A stretch of 64,000 bases of DNA from Ornithinibacillus salinisoli (GTDB lineage: Bacteria; Bacillota; Bacilli; Bacillales; Amphibacillaceae). Shown in pieces: positions 7,756 through 15,540 of the stretch; position 1 is the first letter of the stretch, and the number at the start of each line of letters is the position of its first letter. The stretch lies in NCBI RefSeq assembly GCF_042682545.1, contig NZ_JBHUHQ010000020.1; one strand, given 5' to 3'. Under the pieces are notes generated by a model. The model saw only the letters and a list, made by a program, of their open reading frames with translations, was not told the DNA's origin and did no database searches. Both the position numbers and the translations under genes were made by a program.

Positions 7756-8625
7756 TTATCGTTTTAGGGCTTCCAATTCATTCTCTGTGAAATAATACTT
7801 TTCATTACAAAAATGACAACTTGCCTCTGCGCCATGATCCTCTTCAATCATTTTTTGTATTTCTTCATTTCCTAGACCCATAATTGCTTGCTCAAGCCTT
7901 TCTCTAGAACATTTACAACGAAATTCTATCGGCATTTGCTCATGAATTGTCAGCTTTTCATCACCAAATAATCGCTCTAATATCTCTTCTGGAGTTTTAC
8001 CTTCCTTTACGAGTGACGATATAGGTGGAAATGCATGAATTCGTTCTTCTAATTTAGAAATTACTTCTTCATCTGCTCCCGGCATAACTTGGACAATAAA
8101 ACCACCTGAAGCTAAAACGGAAAGGTCTGGATTTACCAAAACACCAGCACCAACAGCAGAAGGAACTTGTTCTGAATTAGCAAAGTAGTACGTGAAATCC
8201 TCACTAATCTCTCCTGATACAATGGGAACCTGCCCTGTAAAATAATCTTTCAATCCCAAATCTTTTACGACACTCAAACTCCCCGCAGCACCAACCGCAC
8301 GTGCGACATCTAACTTCCCTTTCGCATTCAACTCAAAATCAACATGAGGATTTGTTACATACCCTCTAACCTCACCTTTCGCATTTGCATCGGCAACAAT
8401 CGCACCAATCGGTCCGCCACCTTCGACTTTCGTTGTAAGAGAATCATCCCCTTTCAACAATGCGCCCATCATAACAGTTATTGTGATGGTACGACCTAAT
8501 GCAGCTGTTGCTGTTGCCCATGTATCTTGACGCCTTCTTGCCTCTTCCACAGTATTCGTCGATCTTACTGCATAGGCACGGACCATACCGTTATATGTGG
8601 TTGCCTTAATTAAATAATCATTCAT
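7756..8625 (-). CDS. hslO: redox-regulated chaperonin Hsp33
   Basis: Holdase activated by oxidation of a C-terminal zinc centre. The 289-aa protein has the standard N-terminal domain (MNDYLIKATTYNGMVRAYAV, then ARRRQDTWATATAALGRT) and the four-cysteine zinc site CKC...CHFC at about residues 237-272. Both cysteine pairs are intact, so the redox switch should work. It lies between coaX and yacD with short gaps, so co-transcription is likely. Confidence 0.97.
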   Translation of the reverse strand: MNDYLIKATTYNGMVRAYAVRSTNTVEEARRRQDTWATATAALGRTITITVMMGALLKGDDSLTTKVEGGGPIGAIVADANAKGEVRGYVTNPHVDFELNAKGKLDVARAVGAAGSLSVVKDLGLKDYFTGQVPIVSGEISEDFTYYFANSEQVPSAVGAGVLVNPDLSVLASGGFIVQVMPGADEEVISKLEERIHAFPPISSLVKEGKTPEEILERLFGDEKLTIHEQMPIEFRCKCSRERLEQAIMGLGNEEIQKMIEEDHGAEASCHFCNEKYYFTENELEALKR

Positions 8626-8641
8626 GATGTTCGTACTCCTT

Positions 8642-9418
8642 TTATTTTTTTAGCATATTATTTCGATAAATGACATTTAAGCCCTTCAATGTTAAATACG
8701 GATCAACGATATCAATGGTATCACTTGATTCTGCTATTAAAGGTGCAAGTCCTCCGGTTGCAATTACTATTGGATTTTGGTCGACAGATTGTTTTATTCT
8801 TTCGACAATCCCATCTACTTGACCAACATATCCATAGAAAACACCTGATTGCATCGCTTCTACAGTTGATTTACCCACGATATTAGTTGGTGCCTCAATT
8901 TCTATTTTAGGTAGTTTTGATGCTTTTTGGTACAATGCTTCCATCGAAATATTTATGCCCGGGGAAATAATTCCTCCACAATATTCTGCGTTTTCATTAA
9001 TGTAACAGTAAGTTGTTGCCGTTCCAAAATCAATAATAACAAGTGGTGATCCATGTTCTCTTATTGCACCTACAGCATTTACTATTCGATCCGCCCCTAT
9101 TTCTTTCGGATTAGGATAACACATTTTCAATGTAGACTGAACCGTTTCTTTCCCTACAATAAGCGCTTCTATATTGAAATAATCTTTACACATTTTTTCT
9201 AAAGCAAACATAATCGGTGGAACTACAGAAGAAATAATTATGCCATGGATATCCGTTAATTGTACTTGTTTATGTTCAAATAATGATTTAATTAATATCC
9301 CAAATTCATCTTCCGTTTTATATCGGTCTGTTTTGATTCGCCAATGATGTATTAATGTATCTTCTTTAAATACTCCTAAAACCGTATTCGTATTCCCAAC
9401 ATCCAGTACCAAAAGCAT
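8642..9418 (-). CDS. coaX: type III pantothenate kinase
   Basis: Phosphorylates pantothenate, the first step of CoA synthesis. Chosen start ATG at 9418 (AGGAAGG upstream) gives MLLVLDVGNTNTVLGVF, the ASKHA phosphate-1 motif expected at the extreme N-terminus. A 30-codon upstream extension is hydrophobic and unsupported. Other family motifs are GADRIVNAVGA, IDFGTATTY and ATGGLAPLI. At 258 aa it is full length. It lies between hslO and ftsH and is separated from ftsH by the ftsH terminator. Confidence 0.95.
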   Translation of the reverse strand: MLLVLDVGNTNTVLGVFKEDTLIHHWRIKTDRYKTEDEFGILIKSLFEHKQVQLTDIHGIIISSVVPPIMFALEKMCKDYFNIEALIVGKETVQSTLKMCYPNPKEIGADRIVNAVGAIREHGSPLVIIDFGTATTYCYINENAEYCGGIISPGINISMEALYQKASKLPKIEIEAPTNIVGKSTVEAMQSGVFYGYVGQVDGIVERIKQSVDQNPIVIATGGLAPLIAESSDTIDIVDPYLTLKGLNVIYRNNMLKK

Positions 9419-9510
9419 CTTGTACCAAACCTTCCTACTAATTATTAATTGTACACCTCTTAAATATACCAAAATCAAAAACGTTATGGAAATAACTAAA
9501 GCTACCAATG

Positions 9511-9542
9511 ATAAAAAGCAGCCTCTTCTTATAGAGGCTGCT
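9511..9542 (-). terminator. ftsH terminator
   Basis: Perfect 8-bp stem GCAGCCTC (9518-9525) / GAGGCTGC (9534-9541) followed on the minus strand by TTTTTATC, just after the ftsH stop. Confidence 0.92.
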
Positions 9543-9556
9543 CAATCACATAAGCT

Positions 9557-11548
9557 TTATTCTTTTTTCGAATCATCTTCGGAAGCATCTTCATTGAACT
9601 TATTCTCTGCTTTTTCTTTTGCTTCTTCAAAAGATGGTCCTAATTTCTCATCTTCATCATGCTTCGAAATATTTACTTTTACATCTTTGTTTTCTGAGTC
9701 TTCCTTTTCTTCATCATCAACTACTGGTTCTGGAAGAACACCGTCTTCAAACAATGACTTAATTTGTTTTGCATCTAATGTTTCAACCTCTAGTAAGGTT
9801 TTTGCGATTAATTCAAGTTTATCTTTATTCTCTGTAAGGATCGTTTTGGCACGATCGTAACAGTGATTGATAAAGTTTTGCATTTCTTGGTCAATATCAT
9901 GAGCTATCGCATCACTATAGTTTTGTTCGTTTTGGATATCTCTACCTAGGAAGACTTCTCCGCCACCACTCGTGAATTGCAATGGCCCAATTTTATCGCT
10001 CATTCCATATTCGGTAATCATTTTACGAGCAATGCCAGTAGCACGTTGGAAGTCATTTGAAGCTCCAGTACTTACTTCACCAAAGATAATTTCCTCTGCG
10101 ACACGTCCACCTAATAATCCAGTAATCTTATCAAATAGCTCCGGTTTTGTCATAAAGTAACGATCTTCTTTTGGAAGCATTACCGCATATCCACCTGCTT
10201 GACCACGAGGCACGATCGTAACTTTATGAACGACATCCGCTTCATCTAAAACCATACCAATTACCGTATGCCCACTCTCGTGGTATGCAACGATATTTCT
10301 TTCTTTTTCAGAAATAACTCTCGTTTTCTTAGCAGGTCCTGCAATGACACGGTCGATCGCTTCATCTACATCAGTCATATCAACTGCTTTTTTATCATTC
10401 CGCGCTGCTACGAGTGCTGCTTCATTTAATAAGTTTTCTAAATCAGCACCAGAAAATCCTGGTGTACGCATTGCGATAGTTTTCAAATCAACTGAATCAT
10501 CGAATGGTTTATTTTTCGCATGTACTTTCAATACTGCTTGACGACCTTTTACATCTGGGCGATCAACAGTAATTTGACGATCAAAACGTCCCGGACGTAA
10601 TAATGCTGGGTCCAGTATATCTGGGCGGTTTGTTGCAGCAATGATAATGATACCTTCATTTGCTCCAAATCCGTCCATTTCAACTAACAATTGGTTTAAT
10701 GTCTGTTCACGTTCATCATGGCCTCCACCAAGACCAGCACCACGTTGACGACCAACCGCATCTATCTCATCAATAAAAATAATACATGGTGCATTTTTCT
10801 TCGCATTTTCAAATAAATCACGAACACGGGAAGCACCGACACCGACAAACATCTCAACAAAGTCAGAACCACTTATAGAGAAGAATGGCGTACCTGCTTC
10901 ACCTGCAACCGCACGTGCAAGCAATGTTTTACCCGTACCAGGAGGTCCCACTAAGAGAACACCTTTAGGTATACGTGCTCCAATTGCCGCGAATTTGCGC
11001 GGGTCTTTTAAGAATTCAACAACTTCTACAAGCTCTTGTTTCTCTTCATCCGCACCGGCTACATCTGTAAATCGTACTTTTTTCTTTTCCTCACTATACA
11101 TCTTCGCCTTACTCTTACCAAAGTTCATAACGCGACCACCGCCGCCACCTTGAGCTTGGCTAAGTAGGAAGAAGAATAATAATCCAATAATTAAAAATGG
11201 AATCAACGTTGTAAAAAGCGTTACCCAAATACTTGGGGTTTCTTCCTCTTCGACAAATAATACACTCTGTTCAGCTGCTTGCTGGGTTATGTTTGCTATA
11301 ATATCAGTGTTATCTGGAACTTGTGCAATAAAAGATTGATCATCTGCTAGTGTTCCAGTAAAGCGCATTATTCCATTAACTGGCTGCATCGTTAATTCTT
11401 CGATTTGGCCATTACTTAATGCATCTGTAAACTCTTTCACGTTAAATTCTTCTGCTTGATCATTTTGTCCATTAAGTACTCCTAAAACTCCGATAATAAC
11501 TAGGAATAAGAGTAAATAAAAGAACGCATTCCGAAATATTCGGTTCAT
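9557..11548 (-). CDS. ftsH: ATP-dependent zinc metalloprotease FtsH
   Basis: Membrane AAA+ protease for membrane-protein quality control and stress/sporulation regulation. The 663-aa product has two transmembrane segments (about residues 7-24 and 109-130) flanking an extracytoplasmic domain, then the AAA module with Walker A GPPGTGKT, Walker B IIFIDEIDAVG and the second region of homology RPGRFDRQI. The zinc site HESGH lies in the peptidase domain. The acidic C-terminal tail (about 600-663, rich in E, D, K) is typical of Bacillus FtsH. ATG with GGGAGGAGG upstream. Confidence 0.99.
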   Translation of the reverse strand: MNRIFRNAFFYLLLFLVIIGVLGVLNGQNDQAEEFNVKEFTDALSNGQIEELTMQPVNGIMRFTGTLADDQSFIAQVPDNTDIIANITQQAAEQSVLFVEEEETPSIWVTLFTTLIPFLIIGLLFFFLLSQAQGGGGGRVMNFGKSKAKMYSEEKKKVRFTDVAGADEEKQELVEVVEFLKDPRKFAAIGARIPKGVLLVGPPGTGKTLLARAVAGEAGTPFFSISGSDFVEMFVGVGASRVRDLFENAKKNAPCIIFIDEIDAVGRQRGAGLGGGHDEREQTLNQLLVEMDGFGANEGIIIIAATNRPDILDPALLRPGRFDRQITVDRPDVKGRQAVLKVHAKNKPFDDSVDLKTIAMRTPGFSGADLENLLNEAALVAARNDKKAVDMTDVDEAIDRVIAGPAKKTRVISEKERNIVAYHESGHTVIGMVLDEADVVHKVTIVPRGQAGGYAVMLPKEDRYFMTKPELFDKITGLLGGRVAEEIIFGEVSTGASNDFQRATGIARKMITEYGMSDKIGPLQFTSGGGEVFLGRDIQNEQNYSDAIAHDIDQEMQNFINHCYDRAKTILTENKDKLELIAKTLLEVETLDAKQIKSLFEDGVLPEPVVDDEEKEDSENKDVKVNISKHDEDEKLGPSFEEAKEKAENKFNEDASEDDSKKE

Positions 11549-11677
11549 TGCCTACCTCCTCCCAAGCGGGAAAAACTATAAACAATAGTACCATAGGAAA
11601 AAGTTATTTTACAACTAATTGCTCCCTGCTTAGCACTATTATTTTTCATAGTTTTTTATTCATAACTAAAATTTGTA

Positions 11678-12226
11678 TTATGCTTCTTCTCCACCATATA
11701 TTTTCGGTTTTAATACCCCTATATAAGGAAGATTACGATATTTTTCCTCATAATCTAATCCATAACCTACTACGAATTCATTTGGTACTTCAAACCCAGC
11801 AATATCCGCTTTAATTTTGGCTGTTCTTCCAGATGGTTTGTCCAATAACGTGACAATTTTAATTGACTTGGCTTTACGATATTTAAACAAATCCACTAAA
11901 TAGCTTAATGTTAAGCCACTGTCAATAATATCTTCAATAATTAATAGATCGCGTCCTTCTACTTGTGTGTTAAGATCTTTAACAATTTTAACTTCCCCCG
12001 ATGAACGCATTTGTCCACCATAGCTAGATACATCCATGAAATCCATTTCAATATATGTCTCTACATGTCGCAAAATATCTGACATAAAAGGCATTGCACC
12101 CTTTAGGACCCCAATTGCTAACGGAAACTTACCATCATACTCTTCTGTTAGCTGTCTACCTAGTTCTTTACACTTTGCAGTAATTTCTTCTTCCGTAATA
12201 AGTATTTTTTCAATATCGTTATGCAC
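11678..12226 (-). CDS. hpt: hypoxanthine-guanine phosphoribosyltransferase
   Basis: Purine salvage: converts hypoxanthine and guanine plus PRPP to IMP and GMP. The 182-aa product begins at GTG (12226) with AGGAGGG upstream. The PRPP-binding motif LLIIEDIIDSGLTLSYL and the base-recognition loop FVVGYGLDYEEKYRNLPYIG are intact. It follows tilS with a gap of under 20 bases, the conserved tilS-hprT-ftsH order in Bacilli. No terminator is visible between hpt and ftsH. Confidence 0.97.
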   Translation of the reverse strand: MHNDIEKILITEEEITAKCKELGRQLTEEYDGKFPLAIGVLKGAMPFMSDILRHVETYIEMDFMDVSSYGGQMRSSGEVKIVKDLNTQVEGRDLLIIEDIIDSGLTLSYLVDLFKYRKAKSIKIVTLLDKPSGRTAKIKADIAGFEVPNEFVVGYGLDYEEKYRNLPYIGVLKPKIYGGEEA

Positions 12227-12244
12227 GGTGACCCTCCTATTGTT

Positions 12245-13636
12245 TTACCTTTGATAGTGTAGTTGAATGAATGAAGTATTTTCTTTGCATATTTTAGGGT
12301 GTCCTTTTTTTAAACCAACAAGCCATAATATTTCCCCGTTATTATCGGTTATAATTGGCCAATTATCCCGATTCTTCAAAGGGATTTTAGCATCGATAAA
12401 AATATCCTTGATTTTTTTACTCCCCATTAACCCTTTCCATTTCATTCGATCGCCATTCTTTCGCGTTCTAATATGTAATGGTAAAACAACTTTTTCTGCA
12501 GAACAAACATATGTATTCACGTCTATACTAGTAACCTCTAAATTTTCAATATATGTAGCAGAAATACGTGAACCATTCGGTAAAATAACTTCCCCTGGAA
12601 TATCCAGTAAGTGATGAAACGAAAGATCTTGGGGATTGGATTTTTCGAAGCTAAAACGTAATGTGTGATACGACTTTTCTACATATAATTGTCGTGGAAA
12701 ATCAATTTGGACATTGCCTTGATCTTTTTTTATTAATGCAAAAAATTGTTCCTCATGGACGTATGATAAATTATCTGGCAATTCATCATATAGATAATTT
12801 AATATTAGATGATAGATTCGCCTTTGTAAAGCAGTTGGTTGCGATTTAAATGCTTCTATTTCAAGAGTAGCCCCTTTATTGCCTTCTAAAAAATGAACAA
12901 CCCTTTCAAACACTTTTTTTGCTTGGTTTGTTAAATAATTTTCATCTTCATCTAATGTTTCACTTAAATGCTGTATTGTTGTATGTATATTATTATTTTT
13001 TTCTTTTAGTATTGGAAGTACAAATTTTCTATAATAATTTCTTGTATAATCTGTTTCCTCATTGGAAGGATCTAGTCTCGGAATAATGTGGTTCTCCTTA
13101 CAATAACGTTGGATAGCATCTTTAGTCGTACCTAATAATGGTCGAATTAGCTCTCCTGAACCAAATTCTCGTTTCAATGGGATCCCTTTGAAACTGCTTG
13201 AGTTAGCAGAACGTGCAAAACGCATTAACATTGTTTCTACTTGATCATCCCCATGGTGACCAAGAGCCAAGTAATCAGCATGATGTTGTTCCATTTGTTC
13301 TTCAAAAAAAGCATATCGTCGTATACGTGCAGCCAATTGTGTACCAATTTGTTTCTCTTTTTTATATGTTGGTACATCAACAGAGGTACTAACATGTTCA
13401 ATATTCCATTGTTGACATACCTCTGCAACATATTGTACGTCTTCTTTGCTTTCTTCTCCTCGAAGCTGGTGATCCACGGAAAGTGCTATAAGATGTAAGT
13501 CCCATTCCGATTGAATGGAATACAAATAATGTAGCAGCGCCATCGAGTCAGGACCACCTGATACACCTACTAATACAGTTGTATGCTTTTTAAGTAAAGC
13601 ATGTCGCTTTATAAAAGCCGATACTTCATCCTTCAT
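12245..13636 (-). CDS. tilS: tRNA(Ile)-lysidine synthase
   Basis: Modifies C34 of the tRNA-Ile CAU anticodon to lysidine, essential for AUA decoding. The ATG at 13636 (GGAGAGAAGG upstream) gives MKDEVSAFIKRHALL, a normal TilS N-terminus, and a 463-aa protein. The PP-loop VGVSGGPDSMALLHYL, ALGHHGDDQVETMLMR and the RPLL segment are present. TilS C-terminal domains follow (FIDAKIPLKNRDNWPII). The frame stays open another 32 codons upstream to 13732, but that part lies inside a dispersed repeat and is not counted. Confidence 0.96.
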   Translation of the reverse strand: MKDEVSAFIKRHALLKKHTTVLVGVSGGPDSMALLHYLYSIQSEWDLHLIALSVDHQLRGEESKEDVQYVAEVCQQWNIEHVSTSVDVPTYKKEKQIGTQLAARIRRYAFFEEQMEQHHADYLALGHHGDDQVETMLMRFARSANSSSFKGIPLKREFGSGELIRPLLGTTKDAIQRYCKENHIIPRLDPSNEETDYTRNYYRKFVLPILKEKNNNIHTTIQHLSETLDEDENYLTNQAKKVFERVVHFLEGNKGATLEIEAFKSQPTALQRRIYHLILNYLYDELPDNLSYVHEEQFFALIKKDQGNVQIDFPRQLYVEKSYHTLRFSFEKSNPQDLSFHHLLDIPGEVILPNGSRISATYIENLEVTSIDVNTYVCSAEKVVLPLHIRTRKNGDRMKWKGLMGSKKIKDIFIDAKIPLKNRDNWPIITDNNGEILWLVGLKKGHPKICKENTSFIQLHYQR

Positions 13637-13675
13637 GTCAAACCTTCTCTCCATCACCATTAGATTACTCTTATA

Positions 13676-13746
13676 GATGTTGTTCAAAAAGCCCGGTAAA
13701 AATGACATATCGAATTTATAGGTCCTTTTCATCCTTCAATTGAACA
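13676..13746. repeat. short inverted-repeat element, family B, copy 1
   Basis: Shares GTTCAAAAAG and, nine bases later, AATGACATATCGAATTT with 50143-50232. Ends carry inverted GTTCAA/TTGAAC. It sits immediately upstream of tilS and creates a spurious N-terminal extension of that reading frame. Confidence 0.65.
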
Positions 13747-13766
13747 CGTACTTATATAGTATCATA

Positions 13767-14696
13767 TTATGGAATAATCATAGAAGAAAGGTAATACCCA
13801 ATTGCGATGATTATAATTCCTACTGACTCTACTACAAATGGTAGTTTATCGGTAGTTTTTTGTTGCTTTGCTCGCGATCGTTTCTGAACATGAAATAAAA
13901 TTGTTGTAATTTCCTGTTTCATTTCAGCACTACTACGATATTTACCTAATATTGCTTTTTTCAATGAAGAACTATATACCTTCAGTTCTTTCACATCATT
14001 AATCTTTTTAAAAATAGTTGCTTGTGGATTGGATCCTTTTGGAAATCGTTTTGGATAATAAACACTTAAAAATACCATCACAAAAGCAAATAAATCATAG
14101 CTTGGTTCCGCACGCCTTGATCCTAATTCCCAATAGCCCCGATCATAAAACTCCGTATATTCTTTAATTGCTCGACCAATTTGAGTGGTACCACCTACAT
14201 CAATCCAGCGCACTTTTGGTGGGGAAGATGCAACTAAAAGGTTCTCGGTTTTTAGATCCCCAAATACCCAGCCTGATTGATGTAAACGTTCAAGGTCTTC
14301 TAGTAGCTGCAGCATAAATGCACCAATCCATTCACTACCATAGCTCTTAATAAATTCAGCCATGGGAACACCTCGAACATATTCCATGACATAGAATGAA
14401 TACTTACTACCTTGCGCTGTCACCCAATCATCCACATCCAATAAATAAGGCCCAAGACGATTTCCTTGGGCCTTTTCAAGCGACTTTAGAACATTAACTT
14501 CCATCGTCATTGATGAACTTTTATCACTGATTTTTAGTGCAGCTTGTTTGCCATTTACTTCACATAAATATACGGATCCGATCGCTCCATTACCAAGTTT
14601 TCGTTTAATCAAATAGGTTTTTTTATGCCATTTACCGGTCACTTTCATACCAGGCCTTAATTCAAAATCAAGCGTTTTCGATGTCTTGTTCATCAT
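13767..14696 (-). CDS. yabT: Hanks-type serine/threonine kinase YabT
   Basis: Sporulation-associated protein kinase; the B. subtilis orthologue is DNA-activated and phosphorylates RecA. The 309-aa product has a glycine-rich loop KLGNGAIGSVYL, the ATP lysine in AALKIS, the catalytic loop FGDLKTENLL (D, K and N present; HRD replaced by FGD), and metal-binding IDVGG in place of DFG, as in YabT. The C-terminal hydrophobic segment (about 285-306) should anchor it in the membrane; a basic stretch (KRSRAKQQK) precedes it. It overlaps the end of yabS by 29 nt. Confidence 0.93.
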   Translation of the reverse strand: MMNKTSKTLDFELRPGMKVTGKWHKKTYLIKRKLGNGAIGSVYLCEVNGKQAALKISDKSSSMTMEVNVLKSLEKAQGNRLGPYLLDVDDWVTAQGSKYSFYVMEYVRGVPMAEFIKSYGSEWIGAFMLQLLEDLERLHQSGWVFGDLKTENLLVASSPPKVRWIDVGGTTQIGRAIKEYTEFYDRGYWELGSRRAEPSYDLFAFVMVFLSVYYPKRFPKGSNPQATIFKKINDVKELKVYSSSLKKAILGKYRSSAEMKQEITTILFHVQKRSRAKQQKTTDKLPFVVESVGIIIIAIGYYLSSMIIP

Positions 14697-15402
14697 TCTT
14701 TCTAAAGCTCCTTAGTAAGCTTTTCTTACCAAACTGGTACATTGCTTCGCGTATTGCAGGTCCTGTTGGTGTTATCCCACCACTTGTTAGCTTAGGAAAT
14801 ACTGTAGATACAGCATCCAGCTTCGGTGACCAATCAAATACTTTTTCAATATCCTTTCGTTTGCCTGGGAAACTAAAAATACAGAAACGATTACGACCGA
14901 TTCTAGCATTTAAGCTAATCGAAAGATCAATTAATGCTTCCTTTACAGTAGGAAGCTTGTCATGCATGCTTGCACTTGTATCAATTAATACGAGTACTTC
15001 TAAGTCACATGTTTCTCCTAAATCTTCTACAACTTCCATTATCTCTCCACGTTTTTCCGGTTCTAAATCTTCCATTGATTGCTCGGAACCGAGTATTTGC
15101 TTTAGTTCCGTATTTACAAACCCCTGTAACGTTTGTGTCATCGCCTGCTTGGTTACCATTTGTACGGTTTGAGATAAAGCTTGTTTATAAACGAGCTGGC
15201 TGACACCTCCACCAGATAAAGCAATTTCCTCTACTTCCTGCAAACCTTCAGGATCTTCTGTTTGGTCATCTTCTAAAATCCCGATGACATTAACGGTAAT
15301 TCCTTGCTGATGGGCAAGGGCTGCTGTTGCTGCTGGATCTTCTCCTTTATTGGAGCAGCCATCTGTGATTAATAGAATTTGTTTCAAAGTCCCCTTTTTC
15401 AA
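14668..15402 (-). CDS. yabS: VWA-domain protein YabS
   Basis: A 244-aa von Willebrand A-type protein of unknown role, always next to spoIIE and yabT in Bacillus. It starts at TTG 15402 (GGAGGTG 7-8 bases upstream), giving MKKGTLKQILLITDG like the B. subtilis protein. The first half resembles the C-terminal part of a VWA fold (ILLITDGCSNKG, VNVIGI). The second half has a MIDAS motif (VLIDTSASMHDKLPTVKEAL) and TSGGITPTGPAIREA. Coupling with yabT suggests a joint sporulation function, by inference. Confidence 0.88.
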   Translation of the reverse strand: MKKGTLKQILLITDGCSNKGEDPAATAALAHQQGITVNVIGILEDDQTEDPEGLQEVEEIALSGGGVSQLVYKQALSQTVQMVTKQAMTQTLQGFVNTELKQILGSEQSMEDLEPEKRGEIMEVVEDLGETCDLEVLVLIDTSASMHDKLPTVKEALIDLSISLNARIGRNRFCIFSFPGKRKDIEKVFDWSPKLDAVSTVFPKLTSGGITPTGPAIREAMYQFGKKSLLRSFRKNDEQDIENA

Positions 15403-15490
15403 CGCTAACACCTCCAACTTTTTCCACTACCATCATCGCCAAAAGATAGAGGAATTATACATGGAAAAGCAGAACACTAAAGCCAGATAT

Positions 15491-15537
15491 AAAAACTACC
15501 TCTCCAAGATTTTCTTACTCATAGAGAGGTAGTTTCA
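15491..15537 (-). terminator. spoIIE terminator
   Basis: Perfect 12-bp stem AAACTACCTCTC (15493-15504) / GAGAGGTAGTTT (15524-15535) with a 19-nt loop, after the spoIIE stop and before yabS. Confidence 0.85.
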
Positions 15538-15540
15538 AAG

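Noticed and set aside
9419..9508. N-terminal membrane extension of coaX
   Set aside because: The 30-codon extension is hydrophobic but lacks a ribosome site, and CoaX proteins start at the LLVLDVGNTN motif.
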